A stretch of 64,000 nt of DNA from Streptomyces sp. R44. GTDB taxonomy: Bacteria > Actinomycetota > Actinomycetes > Streptomycetales > Streptomycetaceae. The translations under genes and the position numbers were made by a program. The DNA lies in the NCBI RefSeq assembly GCF_041053105.1, contig NZ_CP163444.1:8650501-8714500 (forward strand), in the 5' to 3' direction. Below the pieces are notes generated by a model that had not been told where the DNA came from, ran no database searches, and was given only the letters and a program-made list of their open reading frames with translations. Shown here piece by piece: positions 16,064 through 22,890 of the stretch. Numbering within the stretch: position 1 is the first letter of the stretch; every line of letters starts with the position of its first letter.

Positions 16064-17308
16064 TCACCCTTGGTACGCGTGCTGGATGCGGGCGACGAGC
16101 CCGTGGAAGGTCTCCTCGTCGGAGGCCTTGACGACATAGGAGTCGAGGAAGTCCGTCGAGTTCCGGACACCGCCGCGGCCGTCTCCGGCGTGCCCGTGGT
16201 GGACGTGCTCCACGATGCCGAGCTCGTCGAAGCGCCCGGAGTCGATCGGGCGCGCCGCGGCGGACCCGGGGTAGAAGGAGACGAAGCCGTGTGTCCCGCT
16301 GTTCTCCGTCCCCGCGGGGAGCGAGGTGCCGGGGGAGAGGCCGAGGCCGGCGTCGAGTCGGATGTGGGTCTCGACGATGTCGAATCCGTACTGGGCCTGG
16401 AGGACCTGGGGCACGAGCGCGCCCGGGGGGCGCGCCGCGACCTCGCAGAACACGAGCCGGTCGTCGGGGGTGTGGAACAGCTCCAGGTGCGTCGTGCCGT
16501 TCTCGAACCCCAGCGCGGCGAGGACGGTGGCGTTCAGCTCGCTGATGCGACCCACCAGCGCGCCCTGGGTGACGAGGACGGTGCCGAGGACGCCGCCGGG
16601 GGCGTATCCCGCGGGGTTGGCGAGGTACCGTCCGACGCTGCGGAACTCCACGCGACCGTCGCGGACGACGGAGTCGCAGTGGTAGATCCGTCCCGCCACG
16701 AAGTCCTCGATCTCGTAGCGGTCGCCCGAGAGGTCGAGTCCGGAGGTGATCCGGCGCGCCTCTTCCAGGGTGCCGGCGAAGTGGACGTCCTTGGCACCCA
16801 GTTCCCGGCGCGCCTTGATGACCTTGCGGCCGGTGCTCCAGTCCACGCGGTCGAGGTCCGCCGCCGTGCCGAGCGGCCGGAAGTCCGGGACCTCGACCGT
16901 CCCCGCCGCGCGCACCGCCTCCTTCATCAGGACCTTGTCGCGGAAGCGCAGCGCGGTCTCGTATCCGGTGCCCGGCAGGCCGAACTCGGTCCGCAGCTCG
17001 GCCGCGAGCAGCACCGCCCGCTCGTGGACGGCGGCGACCGCGGTCACCGGATGGGTGCGCAGGATCCAGCGGCTCACCGCCCGCCACTGCTCCTGCGGCA
17101 GCGGCGGACAGACCGTCACGTGCGGCAGGGGGTGTCCGGCAAGACCGGTCACGCCGCCGTGGACGCGGCTGCGGGTGAGCAGATGGATGTCGGCCTCGTC
17201 GACGGGCAGGCGGGACCGGCCGTCTCGCAGGAGGAAGGAGTAGGGGTGGTGGTTGATGAGGAGCACCGAAGGCTTCGCGGGCTCCGAGGGGCGGTCAGCG
17301 GATGTCAA
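16064..17308 (-). CDS. ATP-grasp ligase
   Basis: 414 residues. The start is taken as TTG 17308, with GAGGAG seven bases upstream and a 14-bp overlap with the preceding gene; GTG 17266 is the alternative. Y-E-T-A-L-R-F-R-D-K-V-L-M-K-E-A-V-R-A-A-G begins the ATP-grasp fold. K-V-I-K-A-R-R-E-L-G-A-K, Y-E-I-E-D-F-V-A-G and F-C-E-V-A-A-R-P-P-G-A are the ATP- and Mg-binding strands of carboxylate-amine ligases (BacD/carnosine-synthase type). Expected reaction: amide bond formation through an acyl phosphate. Works next to a second ATP-grasp gene, so two successive ligations are plausible. Confidence 0.85.
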   Translation of the reverse strand: MTSADRPSEPAKPSVLLINHHPYSFLLRDGRSRLPVDEADIHLLTRSRVHGGVTGLAGHPLPHVTVCPPLPQEQWRAVSRWILRTHPVTAVAAVHERAVLLAAELRTEFGLPGTGYETALRFRDKVLMKEAVRAAGTVEVPDFRPLGTAADLDRVDWSTGRKVIKARRELGAKDVHFAGTLEEARRITSGLDLSGDRYEIEDFVAGRIYHCDSVVRDGRVEFRSVGRYLANPAGYAPGGVLGTVLVTQGALVGRISELNATVLAALGFENGTTHLELFHTPDDRLVFCEVAARPPGALVPQVLQAQYGFDIVETHIRLDAGLGLSPGTSLPAGTENSGTHGFVSFYPGSAAARPIDSGRFDELGIVEHVHHGHAGDGRGGVRNSTDFLDSYVVKASDEETFHGLVARIQHAYQG

Positions 17309-18497
17309 CGGTCATCTCCTCGACGGCCAGCTGCGCCCGGGACAGTGCCGTGTGGGCATCGGGGCCGGTGGCCGCCACGGTGCCCACCCGGTCGCCGGAG
17401 CCGCCGGTCGCGCCGACGGCATCGCCCGGTACGACGTCGAGTCGGGCGAAGAGCACGCCCGGCCGGGCCGAAAGGTCCAGGGGCAGGCGGGCGTCGGTGA
17501 CCGTGCCGGGCGGCGCGGAGAGGAAGGCCACGGCCGCGGCGGCGGCCTCCGGGTCCACGCGGCAGTCGTCGCGGGTGAGGCCGAGGGCCCAGCCGAGGCT
17601 CCACTTCTTCAGGTTGATCCCGGTGACGAGCCGTACCAGGTTGGCGATGCCGTCCCCGCCGACCCGGTTGTGCGACTCGATGACCCGGACGTGGCCGTCG
17701 ACGTACTTGAACTCGGTGTGGGCGGGCCCGTCGCTCAGCCCCACGGCGTCGAGGAACGCGCCCACCTCCTCTGCCACGACGGCGACGTCCTGCGGGCCGA
17801 GGCCTCGTGGGGGCACGACGTGGGCCAGCTCGACGAAGGACGGCGACGTGTGCTTCTCGGTGACGGCGACGAGCTGGTGCGCACCGCCGACGGAGAACGT
17901 CTCGGCGCTGAACTCCGGGCCGTCGATGAACTCCTCCATCAGATACCCCGGCAGCGGGCCCACGGCGGCGAGCTCGGCGGGATCGGTGAACCGGAGCACG
18001 CCCAGGCTCCCCGTTCCCCGGCGCGGTTTGAGCACGACTCCTGACCGGGAGTCCCAGCGGCGCATGGTCTCCGCCGCCGGCCGCCCGTCCTCGACCTCCG
18101 TGAAGCGGACGGTGGGGTGCCCGGCCGCGTGCAGCCGCTCGCGCGTGGCCGCCTTGTCCGAGAGGAGCTCCACCACGCGGGCGGGCGTGCCTCGCAGTCC
18201 GAGGCGTTCATTGACGAAGGCGGCCGGGCGCAGTCCGTACTCGGTGACGGACACCACGGCATCCGGGCGAAGCGGCCGCAGGACCGTGTCGACGAAGTCG
18301 GGGAAGGCCGGGCCGGTGAAATCGACGCTGTAGTGGTGGGCGTGGTCGTCGACGATCCGCTCGACGGGCGAGCCGGGCTGCTGGACGAAGACGACGCGGC
18401 AGCCGAGCGAGGTGGCGGTGCGGGCGATGTCCGGGCTGGCGCCCAGGACGACGAGACACCGGTCCGGTGGGACGGCGGGAGGTAATGCTGACGACAT
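17295..18497 (-). CDS. ATP-grasp ligase
   Basis: 400 residues from ATG 18497. C-L-V-V-L-G-A-S-P-D-I-A-R-T-A at the start, L-L-S-D-K-A-A-T-R-E-R-L-H-A-A-G-H-P-T-V, V-V-L-K-P-R-R-G-T-G-S-L-G-V, Y-L-M-E-E-F-I-D-G-P-E-F-S-A-E and V-I-E-S-H-N-R-V-G-G-D show a complete ATP-grasp with Mg-binding Glu and Asn. Like its neighbour it should ligate an amino acid or amine to a carboxylate with ATP. Its 3' end overlaps the next gene by 14 bp, so the pair is translationally coupled. Confidence 0.85.
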   Translation of the reverse strand: MSSALPPAVPPDRCLVVLGASPDIARTATSLGCRVVFVQQPGSPVERIVDDHAHHYSVDFTGPAFPDFVDTVLRPLRPDAVVSVTEYGLRPAAFVNERLGLRGTPARVVELLSDKAATRERLHAAGHPTVRFTEVEDGRPAAETMRRWDSRSGVVLKPRRGTGSLGVLRFTDPAELAAVGPLPGYLMEEFIDGPEFSAETFSVGGAHQLVAVTEKHTSPSFVELAHVVPPRGLGPQDVAVVAEEVGAFLDAVGLSDGPAHTEFKYVDGHVRVIESHNRVGGDGIANLVRLVTGINLKKWSLGWALGLTRDDCRVDPEAAAAAVAFLSAPPGTVTDARLPLDLSARPGVLFARLDVVPGDAVGATGGSGDRVGTVAATGPDAHTALSRAQLAVEEMTVDIR

Positions 18498-18577
18498 GGC
18501 GTGGCCTTGGGCTGGGGTACGGATGTCTCCGGGGCTCGGAAGTGGCCGCCGGCCGAGATGCGTGGTTGCTCTCCGGG

Positions 18578-19789
18578 TCACGCCACCGGTTCTTGTACGG
18601 CGTCCTTCAGGAAGGACAGCTTGGAATAGAAGCCGCGCCTGGTCGCGAGGCCGTGACGGGCCAGTGTCTGCTCCACCAGTGAGGAGAGGAGCTCCGTTTC
18701 CGACTCGACCGACGAGGCGTCGAGACCGTGCACCAGATGCGATTCCAGATATTCGATCTCGACCTGGCGCAGGGTTTTTCCGGGGATGTCGGTGAGGACG
18801 ACCTCGTCGGTCTCGATCCCGTACGAATGCCCGGTCTCCAGCGAGTACACATTGACGTCGAACCGCGTGCGCTCGAAGTCGGGAAGCCGTCGGAACCGGA
18901 GCTCCGGATGTGTCCGGTGAAGGTAGTCGGCCAGGCCGTCGGACGCGAGGTCCAGGCCGCGCTCATGGTGCTCGGCCCTCCGCAGGCGGTCCTCGGAGAA
19001 GAGCTTGCGCTTCAGCACGAACGATCCGTCGGGAGCCCGGCCGAAGGAGAAATGGCCGGCCGTGTCGCCGTCGGGGGAAACGCCTTCGAAGTTCCACTGG
19101 TAGAAGTACCACCGGGTCAGCTCGTATCCGGGGTCGGTGATGAAGCCTGGCAGTTCTCCCCGCTCCACGGCGCTCCAGAGCAGCCGTGTCACCCCCCAGG
19201 GGCTGACGTCGTCGAGCAGGTCGATCTTCTGCTCGATCTCGATCCCCTTCTCCAGCTGGGTCCGCACCGTGCGCTCGCCCCGGGTGCCGCGCAGGAGACC
19301 GGGATCGCCCGCCAGTCCCGTACGGACGAGCGTCGCCAGGTCCGCGTCCTCCGTGTGGCGGTGGGCGCCCGTGCGCATGAAGAGGGCCCCGATGGTGCGC
19401 GTACGGGCGCAGGTCAGGAACTCGGTCAGGAAGCCGTCGTCCTGCTGGACGACGCGGAGCAGCAGGAGCGGCGCCAGCGTCGCGGAGGCACCGGAGCGCA
19501 GAGCCGCATCGAAGCGGGGATCGGGGCCGGTGCCCTGCCAGGCCTCCAGGCCGGCAAGTCCCTCCGGTCCCGCGGAAAGGCGGCCGTCGGGGTCCAGCAG
19601 CGAGACGTCGGCGGCCGCCGTGTCGGAGGGGCGGAGGAAGGCCAGTGCCTGTCTGCCGCCGCTCGATTCCCGCGCGAGCTCCACCACGACGAGCGGTGTC
19701 CCCCGCGTGGGGGCGATGGGGTATTGAACGGCCGCGTCCCCGAGTACGAGGAATCGCCGTACCTGCCGTGTCCCCTTGCGCGATGACAC
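18578..19789 (-). CDS. CYTH (triphosphate tunnel)-like protein, novel architecture
   Basis: 403 residues from GTG 19789, which has GGGGAGGG seven bases upstream and lies downstream of a consensus promoter (19834-19863). The ATG at 19885 is rejected because it lies upstream of that promoter. I do not recognise the N-terminal 175 residues. From about 180 the chain reads G-I-E-I-E-Q-K-I-D-L, an ExExK motif at 184-188. Later come V-L-K-R-K-L-F (258-264) and L-R-Q-V-E-I-E-Y-L-E-S (340-350), the order of charged strands seen in CYTH/triphosphate tunnel enzymes, which hydrolyse or make nucleoside triphosphates or bind polyphosphate. The CYTH call is my inference. First gene of the minus-strand operon. 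Confidence 0.55.
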   Translation of the reverse strand: MSSRKGTRQVRRFLVLGDAAVQYPIAPTRGTPLVVVELARESSGGRQALAFLRPSDTAAADVSLLDPDGRLSAGPEGLAGLEAWQGTGPDPRFDAALRSGASATLAPLLLLRVVQQDDGFLTEFLTCARTRTIGALFMRTGAHRHTEDADLATLVRTGLAGDPGLLRGTRGERTVRTQLEKGIEIEQKIDLLDDVSPWGVTRLLWSAVERGELPGFITDPGYELTRWYFYQWNFEGVSPDGDTAGHFSFGRAPDGSFVLKRKLFSEDRLRRAEHHERGLDLASDGLADYLHRTHPELRFRRLPDFERTRFDVNVYSLETGHSYGIETDEVVLTDIPGKTLRQVEIEYLESHLVHGLDASSVESETELLSSLVEQTLARHGLATRRGFYSKLSFLKDAVQEPVA

Positions 19790-19833
19790 TATTCTGCCCT
19801 CCCCGAAAATCGCAATCAATTGAGCCGTCGAGG

Positions 19834-19863
19834 ATCTAAACAGCGGTTCTCGCCGACTGTCAA
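19834..19863 (-). promoter_or_regulatory. Consensus sigma-70-type promoter of the minus-strand operon
   Basis: TTGACA (minus strand, 19863-19858) is followed after 18 bp by TTAGAT (19839-19834). The predicted start of transcription near 19827 leaves a short leader with a ribosome site before GTG 19789. Confidence 0.7.
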
Positions 19864-19873
19864 CAGCTGGAAA

Positions 19874-19917
19874 CACTGCGTTCATGAAACGCTTCCCGAA
19901 ACATTGCGTTCATGAAA
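19874..19917. promoter_or_regulatory. Two direct TTCATGAA repeats, probable regulator sites
   Basis: CA(C/T)TGCGTTCATGAAA occurs at 19874-19889 and again at 19902-19917, 28 bp apart. Each contains the palindrome TTCATGAA, and the first extends to GCGTT-N5-AACGC. They lie just upstream of the minus promoter and 55-98 bp upstream of the plus promoter, so one activator or repressor could serve both operons. Confidence 0.65.
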
Positions 19918-19971
19918 TCCGGGGCATGGGTGCCAAATCGCCCTGCGGCTGTCTCAATTAACAAGATGCTC

Positions 19972-20000
19972 TTGATCAACGGGGTTCGTTCGCCTAACGT
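19972..20000 (+). promoter_or_regulatory. Sigma-70-type promoter of the plus-strand operon
   Basis: TTGATC at 19972-19977 and TAACGT at 19995-20000 with a 17-bp spacer. The leader to ATG 20045 is about 38 nt and contains GGAACGGAGGG as ribosome site. The -35 lies in a TTGATCAA palindrome. Confidence 0.6.
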
Positions 20001-20044
20001 CCCGGCGTGGTCATTTTCTGCGCTTCGACAGGAACGGAGGGACG

Positions 20045-21016
20045 ATGGCTTCTCCTCAGGAACACGCGATTCAGCTGGACCAATTGACCCGCGCCTTCCG
20101 CGTGCCCGGCGGCCATGTGAAACGCTCCGTGGACCGCCTGGATCTGTGCGTGGCGCGCGGCGAGTTATTCGGGCTCCTCGGACCCAATGGCGCCGGCAAG
20201 ACCACCACGGCCAAGATGCTGATGACGACCCTGCTGCCGACCTCCGGGACCGCGAGGGTCCTCGGCCACGACGTCGTCAAGGACACCGCGCTCGTACGCC
20301 GGCGCATCGGGGTCATCCTGGGCGGGGACCTGGGCCTCTACCCCCGGCTGTCCGGCCGGGACAACCTGCTGCTCTTCGCCGACCTCTACGGCATCCCGTA
20401 CCGCGAGCAGAAGAGACGGGTGCCGGAACTGCTCGACATGGTCGGCCTGGCCGGCAGCGAACGCAAACGGGTGGAGACGTACTCACGCGGGATGCGACAG
20501 CGACTGCACATCGCCCGCGGGCTGATCCACGACCCCGACGTCGTCATCCTCGACGAGCCGAGCAACGGCATCGACCCGGTCGGTGCCCGCGAACTGCGCA
20601 CCCTGGTCCGCGAGCGGGTCCGCGACGGCAGAACGGTCATGCTCACGACGCACTACATGTTCGAGGCGGAGGAACTCTGCGACCGGGTCGCGGTGTTGCG
20701 CTCCGGCCGCAAGATCGCCGAGGGCAGGCCGACGGACATCAAACGGCGGACGGACTGCCATGTGGTGCTCTCGGTGGAGGTACGGGGCGCCGGCGACGAC
20801 CACCTCGGCCGGCTCCGCGGACTGCCCGGCGTCCGGTCGGTGAGCCTCTCCGAACAGGACGGCACGCAGACCGTCGACGTCCACAGCAGCCAGGACGCCG
20901 AACTCACGCCGGCGGTGCTCGACGCCCTGGACGGTGTGTCCGTCCTGCGGGTGTCCAAGCGCGAGCCGACCCTCGAAGACGCCTATGTCAGCCTCGTCTC
21001 CGGCCAGGACCAGTGA
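20045..21016 (+). CDS. ABC exporter ATP-binding protein (DrrA/NodI type)
   Basis: 323 residues from ATG 20045. Walker A G-P-N-G-A-G-K-T-T-T, signature Y-S-R-G-M-R-Q-R-L (S-x-G-M-x-Q-R variant of the drug-export group), Walker B D-V-V-I-L-D-E-P-S-N-G-I-D-P and switch T-T-H-Y-M are all present. The C-terminal 90 residues form the short regulatory domain of DrrA-like proteins, ending E-P-T-L-E-D-A-Y-V-S-L. With the two permeases that follow it should export, and give immunity to, the product. The stop overlaps the next GTG by GTGA. Confidence 0.92.
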   Translation: MASPQEHAIQLDQLTRAFRVPGGHVKRSVDRLDLCVARGELFGLLGPNGAGKTTTAKMLMTTLLPTSGTARVLGHDVVKDTALVRRRIGVILGGDLGLYPRLSGRDNLLLFADLYGIPYREQKRRVPELLDMVGLAGSERKRVETYSRGMRQRLHIARGLIHDPDVVILDEPSNGIDPVGARELRTLVRERVRDGRTVMLTTHYMFEAEELCDRVAVLRSGRKIAEGRPTDIKRRTDCHVVLSVEVRGAGDDHLGRLRGLPGVRSVSLSEQDGTQTVDVHSSQDAELTPAVLDALDGVSVLRVSKREPTLEDAYVSLVSGQDQ

Positions 21017-21906
21017 GCCCGCGCCGGCCGCCGAGCGCCCGAGAGCCGGTGCGCCCGCGCCGGCCGACGAGCGGCCGACGAGCGGTGGTCCCCGGACGGC
21101 CGGTGGCCCCCCGACGGTCCGTGAGTGCCCTGGCCGACGCCCGCTACCTGGCGCGCGCCTGGCGGCTCGAACTGCGTCAGCTCTCCCGCAACAGGCTGTA
21201 CTGGCTGGTCGCGACGGTCCTCCCGATCGTCTTCGCCTCCACCGCCCACTTCATGTTCCAGGGCTCCCACCGCCAGATGCCGGAGATCGCCCTCGCGTTG
21301 ACCGCCGGTCTCATGGGGATGTGGTCCACCACCCTCCTGGGGTCCGGCGGAGCGATCAACCGACTGCGTCAGCTCCAGGTCCTCGAACCGCTCATCGCCA
21401 CCCCGCGCACGTCGTTCCTGTTCATCCTGCCCTTCGCGCTCGCCACCGCGTCCCTGGGCGTGTACTCGATCGCGGCCACGGTCGTGTGGAGCGCCCTGCT
21501 GTTCGGGGCGCCCCTGACCCTGGCCCATCCGGTGCTCTTCCTCGTCGCGGTGCCGGTCACCGTGCTCGCGCTCGGCATGCTGGGCCTGCTGCTCGCCTCG
21601 GGTTTCATCCTGTACCCGACCGCCCAGTCGCTGGCCAACCTCCTCGAGTACCCCGTGTGGATACTCAGCGGCCTCTTCGTCCCGGTGACGCTGCTGCCCG
21701 CCGTACCGCGTGCCGTCTCCGCGCTGCTCGCCCCCACCTGGGGCGTCAAGGCCGTCGTCGGCGCCGCGGTCGGTGACGGCGACGGCGTCCTGCGGGCGGT
21801 CGGCATGTGCCTTCTGCTCTCCGCCTGTTACGCGGGCATCGCCCTGATCCTGTTGAGGAGGTTCGAATGGCTGGCCAGGTCGCGCGGCAGTCTGTCCCTG
21901 CAGTGA
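21013..21906 (+). CDS. ABC-2 type permease
   Basis: 297 residues if started at GTG 21013, which overlaps the preceding stop (GTGA). The first 36 residues are then an Arg/Pro-rich tail, and GTG 21121 (261 residues) is the conservative alternative. Six hydrophobic spans follow: Y-W-L-V-A-T-V-L-P-I-V-F, L-A-L-T-A-G-L-M-G-M-W, F-A-L-A-T-A-S-L-G-V-Y, F-L-V-A-V-P-V-T-V-L, Y-P-V-W-I-L-S-G-L-F-V-P and V-G-M-C-L-L-L-S-A. Y-P-V-W-I-L-S-G is the usual ABC-2 conserved loop. One half of the membrane channel. Confidence 0.88.
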   Translation: MSPRRPPSAREPVRPRRPTSGRRAVVPGRPVAPRRSVSALADARYLARAWRLELRQLSRNRLYWLVATVLPIVFASTAHFMFQGSHRQMPEIALALTAGLMGMWSTTLLGSGGAINRLRQLQVLEPLIATPRTSFLFILPFALATASLGVYSIAATVVWSALLFGAPLTLAHPVLFLVAVPVTVLALGMLGLLLASGFILYPTAQSLANLLEYPVWILSGLFVPVTLLPAVPRAVSALLAPTWGVKAVVGAAVGDGDGVLRAVGMCLLLSACYAGIALILLRRFEWLARSRGSLSLQ

Positions 21907-22679
21907 GCCTCCGCCTCTTCTTCGTCGCTGGCTGGCGCTCGCACCTGGCGCTGTTCCGATGGGTGCGGCCTTCGGCCTTCATCCCCACGGTCCTGTGCGT
22001 CCCGGTGGTCCAGCTGCTGTGGTTCGTCCACCTCGGCAGATATCTGGGCACGCACCCCGTCGCGTACTACGCCGTGGGCAATGCCGTGCACGGTTGTGCG
22101 ATGGCCGGACTGTTCGCGCCGGCCATGTCCGTTCAAGGCGAGCGCACCGGAGGAACCCTCTCCGCCGTCCTGGCCACACCGGCCAGCAACGCGGTGATGT
22201 TCGCGGGGCGGATCGTGCCGGCCGTGGCCACGGGCTTCCTGACCTCCACCGTACTGTTCGTGGTGAGCACGGCCGCCGGCGCTGTCCGGATGCCCGCCGG
22301 AGCCGTGCCGCCGCTGATCGCCGCGGTCCTCCTGTCGGCCGTGTCGACGAGCTGTTGCGGCCTGCTCGTGGGGGCGTTCGGGCTCATCGCCCGGGAGGCC
22401 ACCCTGCTCGCCAACCTGGTGCTGTACTCGATGCTGCTGCTGTGCGGCGTGAACGTCCCCGTGGACCGACTGCCGGGCTGGCTCCAGCCGGTCAGCGCCG
22501 TGATGCCCATGACCCACGGGCTGGAGGCGGCCCGCCGCGCACTGTCGGGGGCACCCGATGTGACCACCCTGCTCTGCTGGGAACTGGGCAAGGCCGCGGT
22601 GCTGCTGTGTCTGGCCCTGATCGCACTCCGCTGCCTGGAGTTCGCGGGTCGCAGAGGGGCCGTTCTGGACACGGCCTGA
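21867..22679 (+). CDS. ABC-2 type permease, second subunit
   Basis: 270 residues from ATG 21867, chosen because GAGGAGG lies six bases upstream; GTG 21903 is in frame too. It overlaps the first permease by 40 bp. Hydrophobic spans and the motif N-L-V-L-Y-S-M-L-L-L-C-G-V-N-V-P mark it as the partner permease. Two different permeases with one ATPase imply a heterodimeric exporter. Confidence 0.88.
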   Translation: MAGQVARQSVPAVSLRLFFVAGWRSHLALFRWVRPSAFIPTVLCVPVVQLLWFVHLGRYLGTHPVAYYAVGNAVHGCAMAGLFAPAMSVQGERTGGTLSAVLATPASNAVMFAGRIVPAVATGFLTSTVLFVVSTAAGAVRMPAGAVPPLIAAVLLSAVSTSCCGLLVGAFGLIAREATLLANLVLYSMLLLCGVNVPVDRLPGWLQPVSAVMPMTHGLEAARRALSGAPDVTTLLCWELGKAAVLLCLALIALRCLEFAGRRGAVLDTA

Positions 22680-22744
22680 GCGCCGCGCCCGGCACTCCCA
22701 CCCATGGAAGACGTCCCGCACTCCTGCCGAGGGAAGCGCCCCGT

Positions 22745-22802
22745 ATTCCCGCCCCGATAACGCCCGCGTTCCCGCCCCGAGAACACCTGCATTCCCGCCC
22801 CG
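22745..22802 (+). repeat. Three 12-bp direct repeats with 23-bp period
   Basis: (A/G)TTCCCGCCCCG occurs at 22745, 22768 and 22791, exactly 23 bp apart, in the 211-bp gap between the permease and carbamoyltransferase genes. It could be a tandem-binding site or a small slippage array. Confidence 0.6.
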
Positions 22803-22833
22803 GGGAATTCGTCGACCCCAGCCGAATTCCCCG
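22801..22833. terminator. Inverted repeat, probable terminator or attenuator
   Basis: CGGGGAATTCG at 22801-22811 pairs exactly with CGAATTCCCCG at 22823-22833 around an 11-nt loop. It may end the exporter transcript or lower expression of the biosynthetic genes downstream. Confidence 0.55.
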
Positions 22834-22890
22834 CGACCCGGAACCCGCCCCTGACCGAATGGCCCATTCCTCCGCCGACAAGGAGACCCC

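Noticed and set aside
19790..19885. N-terminal extension of the CYTH-like gene from ATG 19885
   Set aside because: It would translate the -35/-10 region of a consensus promoter; GTG 19789 has a strong ribosome site.
19912..21012. Open frame upstream of the first permease
   Set aside because: Out of frame with the ATP-binding gene that covers this stretch; the permease begins at GTG 21013 or 21121.
22745..22802. CRISPR array
   Set aside because: Only three 12-bp repeats with 11-bp gaps and no cas genes.
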